Shown in pieces: positions 37,432 to 45,107 of a DNA stretch of 64,000 nt; the stretch's first letter is position 1; each line of letters starts with the position of its first letter. The stretch covers positions 124,001-188,000 of the forward strand of contig CAVRAU010000001.1 of assembly GCA_963719055.1 (NCBI GenBank), written 5' to 3'. This DNA is from CAXMQZ01 sp963719055. GTDB taxonomy: Bacteria; Acidobacteriota; Thermoanaerobaculia; Multivoradales; JAHEKO01. The position numbers and the translations under genes are program-made. The notes under the pieces were generated by a model. The model was not told the DNA's origin. It saw nothing but the letters and a program-made list of their open reading frames with translations, and ran no database searches.

Positions 37432-38865
37432 ATGACCGATTCTTCTCCATCGCCCGTCGCCACTCCTCCCAGCGGGGCCCTGCCGCCGCCCGACGCTTTT
37501 CGGCCTCGGGATGAACGCGAGCCCACCCTGCGTCGCCTGAAGTGGACCTTCCTCATCACCCTGATCCTGCTCTTTGTCTTCGTCGAGTTCAGCCGCTACC
37601 TCCTGGCTTCCTATCTCGACACACTCGGCGGTCGCCTGGTGATGGATCTGGTCATCCTCGTCGGCGGAGTCTTCTTCTTTGGGGCGGTCTTCGACATCGT
37701 GTCGCGAATGCAGCGGCAGCTCGAACGTCAGAATCGGGAGCTCCTGGCTCTTCACTGGGCAGCGCTCGACATCTATGGAGAGGCCTCTCTGCGGACCGTG
37801 CTGCAGAAGGTCGTCGATCAGGCCCGGCTGCTATTGGAGGCCAAGTACGGCGCCATCTCCGTCTACGATGAAAAGGGTTTGGTGAACGAGTTCATCGTTT
37901 CGGGGATGTCGGATGAACAGCGCGAGACCATCGGTGCGCCGCCCGAAGGCAAAGGGCTCCTCGGCCTGGTTCTGAGAAAAGGCCAACGCCTACGGTTGGC
38001 TGATGTCGTCCAGGATCCCCGCAGCGCCGGCTATCCGCCCAATCATCCAGAGATGCACTCTCTATTGGCCGTCCCAATCGTCTGCAAGGGCCCTTTTCGT
38101 GGGAACCTCTACGTCACGGAGAAGAGAATCCTGACTGGATTCTCGGATGAGGACGAACACACCCTGGTTCGCTTCGCCACCTCGGCTGCGATTGCCATCG
38201 ACAATGCCCATTTGAACCAGAAACTGCGTTCTTTGGCAGTCGCCGAGGAGCGGGTGCGCATCGCCAGGGAGCTCCACGACGGCATGGCTCAGGTCCTGGC
38301 CTACGTGAACACCAAGGCCCAGGCGGTCAAGGCCTATCTGGAGAAGGACAAACCCGAGCAGGCCAGCGCTCAATTGGAACAGCTGGCGGCGGCCGCTCGT
38401 GACGTCTACACCGACGCCCGTGAGGGCATCATGGCCCTGCGGACCCAGGTCGGCGCCGATCAACCGTTCAGCGAAGCGCTGCAGGAATTCATGAAGCGCT
38501 GGGAGACCCAAAGCGGCATCACCGCCGGTCTGGAGGTCGAAGGTGAGCTCGACATCTCGCCTTCGGTGGAGCTCCAGCTGCTGCGGATCATCCAGGAGGC
38601 ATTGGCCAACGTCCGCAAACATTCAGGCGCCTCCACCGCCAGGATTCGACTCATGCAGGCAGACGGTTTCATTGTCGCCGGGATCGAAGACGACGGCTCT
38701 GGATTCGATCCGTCGATCCGCTCCCGCGCCGCCTTTCCCCGCTTCGGGCTCGCCATCATGCGTGAGCGGGCCGAGAGCATCGGAGGCAGTCTGGAGATCG
38801 ACACCGCAACCGGACGAGGCACCCGCGTTAAGATACGGGTACCAACAGCCACCAGAGTTATCTAG
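37432..38865 (+). CDS. GAF-domain sensor histidine kinase (NarX/NreB/DevS-type)
   Basis: A 477-residue kinase. Two membrane helices (residues about 37-57 and 66-88) are followed by a GAF domain (about 110-265; TVLQKVVDQARLLLEAKYGAI and LLAVPIVCKGPFRGNLYVTEK), a HisKA_3 dimerisation helix with the phospho-acceptor His in RIARELHDGMAQ near residue 281, and an HATPase domain (IIQEALANVRKHSGA, GIEDDGSGFD). The GAF domain has no obvious haem or Cys motif, so the signal is unknown. It is followed 12 bases later by its response regulator and then by stress-protein genes, which suggests control of a redox or hypoxia response. Confidence 0.93.
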   Translation: MTDSSPSPVATPPSGALPPPDAFRPRDEREPTLRRLKWTFLITLILLFVFVEFSRYLLASYLDTLGGRLVMDLVILVGGVFFFGAVFDIVSRMQRQLERQNRELLALHWAALDIYGEASLRTVLQKVVDQARLLLEAKYGAISVYDEKGLVNEFIVSGMSDEQRETIGAPPEGKGLLGLVLRKGQRLRLADVVQDPRSAGYPPNHPEMHSLLAVPIVCKGPFRGNLYVTEKRILTGFSDEDEHTLVRFATSAAIAIDNAHLNQKLRSLAVAEERVRIARELHDGMAQVLAYVNTKAQAVKAYLEKDKPEQASAQLEQLAAAARDVYTDAREGIMALRTQVGADQPFSEALQEFMKRWETQSGITAGLEVEGELDISPSVELQLLRIIQEALANVRKHSGASTARIRLMQADGFIVAGIEDDGSGFDPSIRSRAAFPRFGLAIMRERAESIGGSLEIDTATGRGTRVKIRVPTATRVI

Positions 38866-38877
38866 AGGAAAGACACC

Positions 38878-39537
38878 ATGCGAATTCTGATCGCCGATGA
38901 CCATGCTCTGTTTCGGGACAGTCTGAAAAGCCTTCTCGAGTCCCACGATATAGAAGTCGTGGGCGAAGCCAAGAACGGCCAGGAAGCCGTTGATCTCACC
39001 TGGGACTGCAAGCCCGAGGTCGTGCTCATGGATCTCATGATGCCGGAGATGGACGGCCTCGAGGCCACCAAGCGCATTGCCGCCGAGTTACCCGACGTCA
39101 AAGTGGTCATCCTGACCGCTTCGGACGACGACAACAACCTCTTCGAGGCCATCAAGTCCGGCGCCAGAGGGTACCTGCTCAAGGACCTCGAATCGAGTCA
39201 GTTCTTCTCCTTACTGGAGGGTGTGGGTCGCGGCGAGCCGGCGCTGACGCCGTCGGTGGCCCGCAAGCTCCTGGACGAGTTCGCTCGTCCCAAGAAGCCC
39301 TCCAAGGATGAGTACGACCCTGATGCGCTGACAGACCGGGAGAGAGAGGTTCTCGAGCTGATGGTGCAGGGCACGACCTCCAACCGTAAGCTGGCGAAAC
39401 ATCTCGGGGTCAGCGAGAACACCGTAAAGTTCCACGTCCGCAACATCCTCGACAAGCTTCATCTGCACAACCGGGCACAAGTGGTGGCCTATGCCCTGCG
39501 GACCCGGCTCGTGGATTCTCCAAACGACACCGAGTGA
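38878..39537 (+). CDS. NarL/LuxR-family response regulator
   Basis: A 219-residue regulator with a receiver domain (ILIADDHALFRDSL, phospho-acceptor Asp in VVLMDLMMPEMDG, conserved Thr and Lys in LTASDDD and YLLKD) and a C-terminal LuxR helix-turn-helix (LTDREREVLELMVQG, VSENTVKFHVRNILDKL). It pairs with the kinase just upstream. The next gene (USP) starts 12 bases after its stop. Confidence 0.96.
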   Translation: MRILIADDHALFRDSLKSLLESHDIEVVGEAKNGQEAVDLTWDCKPEVVLMDLMMPEMDGLEATKRIAAELPDVKVVILTASDDDNNLFEAIKSGARGYLLKDLESSQFFSLLEGVGRGEPALTPSVARKLLDEFARPKKPSKDEYDPDALTDREREVLELMVQGTTSNRKLAKHLGVSENTVKFHVRNILDKLHLHNRAQVVAYALRTRLVDSPNDTE

Positions 39538-39548
39538 GAGGGCAAGCC

Positions 39549-40223
39549 ATGCTGAACGTCAACACCATCCTCTACCCCACCGATTTCTCGGAGACGGCCA
39601 AGCAAGCCTTGAACCATGCGCTGTTCCTCGCCGAGCAGTTCGAGGCCGAGCTGCACATGCTGCACGCTGTCGTCCTCCACGAGAGCGACCCGCGAGCGCC
39701 GGAGCGCCGATTCCCAGAGCCCTCGGACATCCTGCAGAACCTGTTCGAGATTGCGGACTCCGAGATGTCCCAGATCATCGAGGCCAACCAAGCCAAGACC
39801 TTTACCTTGAAGGAAGCCAAGGTCAAAGGCTTTTCGGCCGGTCAAGTGATCCTCGACTACGCCAAGGAGCACGACATCGACCTGATCGTCATGGGCACCC
39901 ACGGCCGACGGGGTCCCGCCAGAATGTTCCTCGGCAGCGTCACCGAAGAGGTCATCCGACAGGCCTACTGCCCTGTGCTGACCCTGCGGAGTCGAGAGCG
40001 ACCCGCCTGTCGGCGAGGCCATGGAGAAGATCCTCGTGCCCATCGACTTCTCCGAGCATTCCAAGTCAGCTCTATCGTATGCCCGGGAGATCGCGGCCCT
40101 CTACGGCAGCAGTCTGCAACTCATCCATGTGATCGAAGAGCCCGTGTACCCCTACTTCTATGCTCCAGCCGGTGCCTTCTCGGTGGCCCAGCAACTCGAA
40201 GAGCTGCGCGTGAAGACCGATGA
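39549..40223 (+). CDS. Universal stress protein, C-terminus reads through into the next gene
   Basis: The first 150 residues are a normal USP domain: TILYPTDFSETAKQALNHALF, then DLIVMGTHGRRGPARMFLGSV with the ATP-binding G-2X-G-9X-G(S/T) pattern, ending CPVLTLRS. After that the frame runs 70 residues in the wrong frame across the next USP gene. A neighbouring frame reads VESDPPVGEAMEK directly into the next USP from about 39993. Either a single-base error hides the true stop, or the two USP domains are one tandem protein. Confidence 0.85.
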   Translation: MLNVNTILYPTDFSETAKQALNHALFLAEQFEAELHMLHAVVLHESDPRAPERRFPEPSDILQNLFEIADSEMSQIIEANQAKTFTLKEAKVKGFSAGQVILDYAKEHDIDLIVMGTHGRRGPARMFLGSVTEEVIRQAYCPVLTLRSRERPACRRGHGEDPRAHRLLRAFQVSSIVCPGDRGPLRQQSATHPCDRRARVPLLLCSSRCLLGGPATRRAAREDR

Positions 40224-40473
40224 GGCTCTCGAAAAGCTGATGAGCGAATCCCGAGGACCCGAGGTTCCTTACGAGAAATCCGTGGTCACCGGTCGACCGG
40301 CGATCGAGATTACGCGCTTTGCCGAAGAGCAGAGCAGCGACATGATCGTCATCGCTACCCACGGTCTTTCCGGACTCGAGAGACTGCTGGTCGGTAGCAC
40401 CGCCGAACAGGTGGTGCGTCTGGCCACCTGCCCCGTCTTTTCGGTCAAGTCCTTTGGCAAGAGTCTGATCTAG
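40021..40473 (+). CDS. Universal stress protein
   Basis: A 150-residue USP: ILVPIDFSEHSKSALSYAREI, and the nucleotide motif VIATHGLSGLERLLVGSTAEQVV, ending CPVFSVKS. It lies downstream of the kinase/regulator pair and the first USP. It converges on the DUF302 gene, with the two stops overlapping in CTAG at 40470-40473. USPs of this type are commonly induced by starvation, hypoxia or redox stress. Confidence 0.93.
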   Translation: MEKILVPIDFSEHSKSALSYAREIAALYGSSLQLIHVIEEPVYPYFYAPAGAFSVAQQLEELRVKTDEALEKLMSESRGPEVPYEKSVVTGRPAIEITRFAEEQSSDMIVIATHGLSGLERLLVGSTAEQVVRLATCPVFSVKSFGKSLI

Positions 40474-40871
40474 GCGGACTCCAGCGACTCGATCACGCGA
40501 CGCAGAGCGGCGCCGACCTGGATGCCGACGTCTTCGAGCTCGGGCTCTTCGAGGATACCCATGGCCGAGGCCGGGTCCATGGCGCGCACGACTGTCCGTC
40601 CGTCTTCCACCGACACCGTGACATTGCAGGGCAGGAGGACGCCGACACCGGGCACCGCGCTCAAGGCACGGTCGGCGGAAGGGGGATGACAGGCACCGAG
40701 GATGAGGTAGGGGTCACGATCGACATCCAGCTTCTTCTTCAGCGTTGCCTGGATATCGATCTCGGTCAGAACACCAAAGCCCTCCGCCGCCAAGGATTCC
40801 CGACAACGTTCGACCGCATCGGCGAAGGAGAGATCGGTAACCGTCCAAAAAGCGACCTTACTGCTTTCCAT
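40470..40871 (-). CDS. DUF302 protein
   Basis: A 133-residue DUF302 protein: FADAVERCRESLAAEGFGVLTEIDIQATLKKKL, then ILGACHPPSADRALSAVPGVGVLLPCNVTV, the usual family core. The Cys in GACHPP and the Cys in LLPCNV are conserved in the family. Function is unknown, though such genes are often near sulfur, metal or redox genes. It is followed by the CBS gene upstream on the same strand, nine bases apart. Confidence 0.9.
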   Translation of the reverse strand: MESSKVAFWTVTDLSFADAVERCRESLAAEGFGVLTEIDIQATLKKKLDVDRDPYLILGACHPPSADRALSAVPGVGVLLPCNVTVSVEDGRTVVRAMDPASAMGILEEPELEDVGIQVGAALRRVIESLESA

Positions 40872-40879
40872 ATCCCCTC

Positions 40880-41359
40880 CTAACAGGCCTCGGCCACCAT
40901 CTGCAGCATGTCCGAGGTACTGACGATACCGACGACTTTCTCGTCGCGCACGACCAGCATGCGATGGAGATGCGAGTCCATCATGCTCCGGGCAACCTCG
41001 CGAACGGGAGTGCTCGCCTCTACCGCAAAGACCGAGGGCGTCATGATGTCTCGAACCAGCAGTCCCTCATCGTCGAAATGAAATCCTTCGAGATCTTCCG
41101 GCTCGATGCGATCTTCCCAACCGCGCACATAGAAACTGGGATCGTGATCGGGAGCGTAGCGTTCGCCGCCCGAGGACGTGGCCCGCACGATGTCGGTCAC
41201 TGAGACGACCCCCACGAGCTTGCCCAGATCGTTCTCGACAGGGGCGCCGGAAATCTCCTGATCGACCAGAAAGGCCGCCAACTCGGCGACCGTCAGGTCG
41301 TGCTGCACCGACATGACTTCCGGGTTCATGATGTCTTGGGCCGCGAGATTGTTCTTCAT
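40880..41359 (-). CDS. Two-CBS-domain protein
   Basis: A 159-residue protein made of two CBS domains: AQDIMNPEVMSVQHDLTVAEL with GVVSVTDIVRA, and VRDIMTPSVFAVEASTPVREV with GIVSTSDMLQMV. Paired CBS domains bind adenine nucleotides and sense energy state. The insertion between them is about 30 residues long (DPSFYVRGWEDRIEPEDLEG). It is divergent from the Rieske gene at 41520 and probably co-transcribed with DUF302. Confidence 0.92.
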   Translation of the reverse strand: MKNNLAAQDIMNPEVMSVQHDLTVAELAAFLVDQEISGAPVENDLGKLVGVVSVTDIVRATSSGGERYAPDHDPSFYVRGWEDRIEPEDLEGFHFDDEGLLVRDIMTPSVFAVEASTPVREVARSMMDSHLHRMLVVRDEKVVGIVSTSDMLQMVAEAC

Positions 41360-41519
41360 ACTTCTTATCCTTATCCTCTCCGAAGGAATATTCAAGGGCA
41401 GATTCCTCTGACAGGTCAGCTCACGATCCACGATCACGCCTTGCATCTGATCTCGGATACACTACGTGGGTAGGCCAACATGAACCGCGAGTTCGACTTC
41501 GTATCCGCGGAGGGAACCA

Positions 41520-41993
41520 GTGGAGAACGAAACTTCCGGGCCCGATCCAGGGCGGCGCAAATTCCTCAATTGGTTTCTGGGGACCTCTCTGGGGGCTCTC
41601 TTTGCCTCGGTGGTCTACCCCGTCCTGCGATTCGTCAGCCCGCCCGAGATCCCCGAGTCGACGACCAACCAGGTCGAGGCCGGCCCCACCAATGATCCGG
41701 AGCTTCTGGAGCTGGGCTACAAGATCGTTCGGTTCGGCGCCGAGCCCGTGATCCTGGTGCGGCTGACCGAGACCGAGTTCCGCGCCTTCGCCGGCACCTG
41801 CACCCACTTGGATTGCATCGTCGAGTTCCAGAAAGACAAGAGCCGCCTCTGGTGCAATTGTCACAACGGCGAGTACGACCTGCAAGGCCAGCGGGTGGCC
41901 GGTCCACCTCCCAAACCCCTGGAGCCGTTCAAGGTCGATCTGGTCTACAAGGGCCCTGGACAGCCCCAGACCATCGTCGTCTCGCGGGCCTGA
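41520..41993 (+). CDS. Rieske iron-sulfur subunit of a cytochrome bc-type complex
   Basis: A 157-residue Rieske protein. The N-terminus has a Tat-like twin-Arg signal and one membrane anchor (GRRKFLNWFLGTSLGALFASV). The 2Fe-2S ligands are in GTCTHLDCIVEF and WCNCHNGEYDLQG; the normal Cys-His, Cys-His pattern is intact. It takes the first electron from quinol and passes it to cytochrome c. GTG at 41520 has GGAGGG six bases upstream. The cytochrome b gene follows four bases after the stop. Confidence 0.94.
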   Translation: MENETSGPDPGRRKFLNWFLGTSLGALFASVVYPVLRFVSPPEIPESTTNQVEAGPTNDPELLELGYKIVRFGAEPVILVRLTETEFRAFAGTCTHLDCIVEFQKDKSRLWCNCHNGEYDLQGQRVAGPPPKPLEPFKVDLVYKGPGQPQTIVVSRA

Positions 41994-41996
41994 GCC

Positions 41997-43169
41997 ATGA
42001 AAGAAGTCATCTACAGTTTTCAAGAGCTGGCTGAACCACCGGCTACCGGTGGCGGAGGCCGGCAGCTTCGCCGCCAAGAAGACCGTTCCGGTCCATCGCT
42101 TCACGGTCATCTACTACCTGGGCGGCATGACCATGTTCTTCTTCATGGTGCAAGTGATGACCGGGATCTTGCTGATGCTCTACTACCGGCCCTCCGCCGA
42201 TGGCGCCTTCGAGTCGGTCGAATTCATCATGACCACCGTGCCCTTCGGTTGGTTGATCCGATCGATCCACTCGTGGTCGGCCAATCTGATGGTGTTCTTC
42301 GCGTTTGTCCATCTGGCCACGGTCTACTTCACCAAGTCGTACCGAAAGCCGCGCGAGATCACCTGGGTCACCGGCTGCCTGCTGCTCTTTCTGGCCATGG
42401 CCTTCGGTTTCTCCGGCTATCTCCTGCCGTGGAACCAGCTGGCTTTCTTCGCCACCAAGGTGGGGACCGACATCGCCGGGTCCGTGCCGGTCATTGGCGA
42501 ATGGGCGCTGCGCTTCCTGCGCGGCGGCGATCGGGTCACCGGTGGCACTCTGTCCCGGTTCTACGGCTGGCATGTGGCGATTTTGCCCGCCATCACGACG
42601 GCCGTGCTGGGGCTGCATCTGCTCCTCGTTCAAATCCAGGGTATGAGCGTCCCACCAGAGCAGAAGAAGGAGTCCGAAGGCCGCAAGCCAATGAAGTTCT
42701 TCCCCGATTTCGCGCTGCGCGATCTCTGGGGATGGGTCCTCGCCCTGGGCGTTTTGGCGGCGATCGCGGCGCTGTTTCCGTGGGAGCTCGGCGAGAAGGC
42801 CAACCCCTTCGCGCCGGCCTACAAAGACATCAGACCCGAGTGGTATTTCATGTTCATGTTCGAGACCCTCAAGCTGGTTCCCGGGGGAGAGATCTTTCAC
42901 GTCGAGTACGAAGCCATACCGATTCTCGCTGTTCAGCCTGGGAGGACTCCTCTTGGTGCTGGTGCCGTTCCTCGATCGTGGGGTCGAGCAGACCGGCAAG
43001 AGCTCGGGCTTTACACTCGGTGGGAATCCTGGCATTGATCTACATCGTCGGCATGACGGCGTGGGGCTATCGCTCGGCCGTGCCGATACTGATAGTGCTG
43101 GGCGCGGTGGCGTTGATGTATCTGATGAGCCTGGCTACGCGCTTCGGCAGGGAAGGCGATCGGAGATGA
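41997..43169 (+). CDS. Cytochrome b subunit of the bc-type complex, three frame changes
   Basis: The N-terminus MKEVIYSF at 41997 is separated by a frame change near 42025 from the main frame, which has the four-helix haem core (FTVIYYLGGMTMFFFMVQ, SIHSWSANLMVFFAFVHL, LLPWNQLAF, FYGWHVAILP) and a subunit-IV-like part (DIRPEWYFMFMFETLKLVPG). The PEWY quinol-site motif is intact. After 42930 the end is in other frames and finishes VGILALIYIVGMTAWGY and TRFGREGDRR at 43169. Joined it is about 390 residues of b6-plus-subunit-IV type. The stop overlaps the ATG of the multihaem cytochrome (ATGA at 43166). Confidence 0.9.
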   Translation: MKEVIYSFQELAEPPATGGGGRQLRRQEDRSGPSLHGHLLPGRHDHVLLHGASDDRDLADALLPALRRWRLRVGRIHHDHRALRLVDPIDPLVVGQSDGVLRVCPSGHGLLHQVVPKAARDHLGHRLPAALSGHGLRFLRLSPAVEPAGFLRHQGGDRHRRVRAGHWRMGAALPARRRSGHRWHSVPVLRLACGDFARHHDGRAGAASAPRSNPGYERPTRAEEGVRRPQANEVLPRFRAARSLGMGPRPGRFGGDRGAVSVGARREGQPLRAGLQRHQTRVVFHVHVRDPQAGSRGRDLSRRVRSHTDSRCSAWEDSSWCWCRSSIVGSSRPARARALHSVGILALIYIVGMTAWGYRSAVPILIVLGAVALMYLMSLATRFGREGDRR

Positions 43170-44902
43170 GGCTCTTCGCTGCAGGACTCGCTGGCTTGCT
43201 CCTCCTCGCTCGTGGCGGGACGCTCTCCGGCTGCGGCCCAGACCGCAGCGACATCCTGTGTTGCCTGCCACGGCGATGCCGATCTTTTCGAGCCCGAACA
43301 TCTCGAGATCGTGCACGACTTCCAGGGCGATATTCATGCATCGACAGGCCTTTCTTGCCACGACTGCCACGGAGGCAATCCAGACCCGGCGCTGGGCGAA
43401 GACATGGACGCGGCCATGGACCCCACGTTCAGCCCCACGCCCTATGTCGGCGCTCCCGAAACGCAAGAGATCCCCGCTTTCTGCGGCAGCTGCCATTCGA
43501 ATCCCGCCTACATGAAGAGGTTCAAGCCCGACGCACGAATCGATCAGGAGCAGGAGTATTGGACGAGCCAACACGGCCTGGCCCTGCAGCAGGGCGATAG
43601 CCGGGTCGCCACCTGCATCAACTGTCACGGCGTCCACGGGATCCTGCGTCCGACGGACTCGGGCTCTCTCGTCTACCCCACCCGGGTCGCCGCAGACCTG
43701 TCGCTCCTGTCATGGTAGCGCGGATCATATGAAGGGCTACGTTCTCGCCGATGGCAGGCCCCTCCCCATCGATCAATTCGCCCGGTGGCGACAGAGCGTC
43801 CATGCCCGGGCGATGTTCGACAAAGAGGATCTCTCCGCCCCCACCTGCAACGATTGCCACGGCAATCACGGCGCCGCTCCGCCGGGTCTGGATTCCATCA
43901 ATTTCGTCTGTGGCCAGTGCCACGGACGTGAGGCTGAGCTCTTTCGCAACAGCCCCAAACAGGACGGCTTCGAGCTGCACAATGAGATACTTGGCGGAGG
44001 CGGGGAGCGACGGATGCGCGGCCTGCCACGAGAGTCCCGAGCCGCAAGCGACCTTCACTGCGATCCGGACCTTTGGCGAATGTACCTCGTGTCACGGCAA
44101 CCACGACATCGTACGACCCACCATCGCCATGCTCTCGCCGCCACCTCCCTCCCCTTGCGAGATCTGCCACCAGCCGCCGGCAGGGGTCGAGATGATCCTG
44201 GATGAGCCCGAGAAGATCCGCAAGAGTCACGATTCTGTTCGCGAACACCTGGCAAGCCAGGCCGCCGAGCTCGGACTTCAGGGAGAGGAGCTCTACAACT
44301 GGCTGGTCGATCAAGCCCTGGCGCTGCCGAACCACACCGGCACGATCTCCGAAGAGACGGGGCTGGCCGTGCTGCGCCCGGAGTTCGCTCGTCTCTGGGC
44401 CAAATTTCGCATCGGTAAGACGACCTATTCCTTTTCAGAACCCGAAACCGGAGAGATCGTCGAGGGGCGAGTCATTCGCTGCGACAGCTGTCACGCGGCC
44501 GAACCGCTGCTGGCGGACGAGCCGGTCGGGCTGCGCGTCTCGCGCGAGATCATGCGGCTCATGCAAGAGCTCACGGCCACCACGGCCGGCGCGGAGCGAG
44601 TACTTCTCCAGGCCCGGCGTGGCGGTGTCGAGACCCGCGAGGCGCTCCTCCACATCGATCAAGCCGTCGATGCCCAGATCGAGCTCGAGGTGCTGCTACA
44701 CCAGTTCACCCTCGGAGAGGATTCCGAGTTCGTCACCAAGCAGACCGAGGGAATGGAGCACGCCCTGGCCGGTCTCGAAGCCGGCCAAGAGGCTCTGGGT
44801 GAGCTTGGTTTCCGCCGCCAGGGCCTGGTGGTGTCCCTGGTGATCATCGTCCTGGTCCTGATGGGTCTGGCGCTGAAGATCCGACAGATCTCCGCATCCT
44901 GA
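43166..44902 (+). CDS. Membrane-anchored multihaem cytochrome c (11 CxxCH), three frame changes
   Basis: The start MRLFAAGLAGLLLL is a signal peptide. The frame then changes near 43210, 43697 and 44015, and the pieces carry eleven CxxCH motifs: CVACH, CHDCH, CGSCH, CINCH, CRSCH (seen only after correction, at 43699-43713), CNDCH, CGQCH, CAACH, CTSCH, CEICH and CDSCH. The later part has a long helical region without haems and a C-terminal membrane anchor (VVSLVIIVLVLMGLALKI). It follows the Rieske and cytochrome b genes by overlap, so it probably replaces cytochrome c1 as the periplasmic electron exit of the complex. Total length is about 578 residues. Confidence 0.85.
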
Positions 44903-44915
44903 GCGACGCCTCGGT

Positions 44916-44932
44916 CCCACCTCATGGGGTGG
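44916..44932. promoter_or_regulatory. CCCACC-N5-GGGTGG palindrome before the 21-haem gene
   Basis: CCCACC at 44916-44921 and GGGTGG at 44927-44932 form an inverted repeat. Very similar palindromes stand at 57098-57115 and 61067-61084, each upstream of another redox gene. The rest of 44903-45107 shows no gene. Confidence 0.4.
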
Positions 44933-45107
44933 TGAACAGACCGCCCCTTCGTGGCAGTCGGCCCACCCACTAGGTTGTGGCGACCTCATCTGCCGCCCGT
45001 CATCCTCTCACTGCCAGGTGTTCTGCGAATTCGCCGGCTGACCGTTCGCCTCGCACGGTCCGAGAAGAACCATGGAATCAAGAAAACGAGCTGCTAGGAG
45101 GAGCACC

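Noticed and set aside
43716..43718. Stop after the fourth haem of the multihaem cytochrome as a true gene end
   Set aside because: A one-base shift just upstream restores a fifth haem motif (CRSCH) and reads on into the next haem-bearing part.
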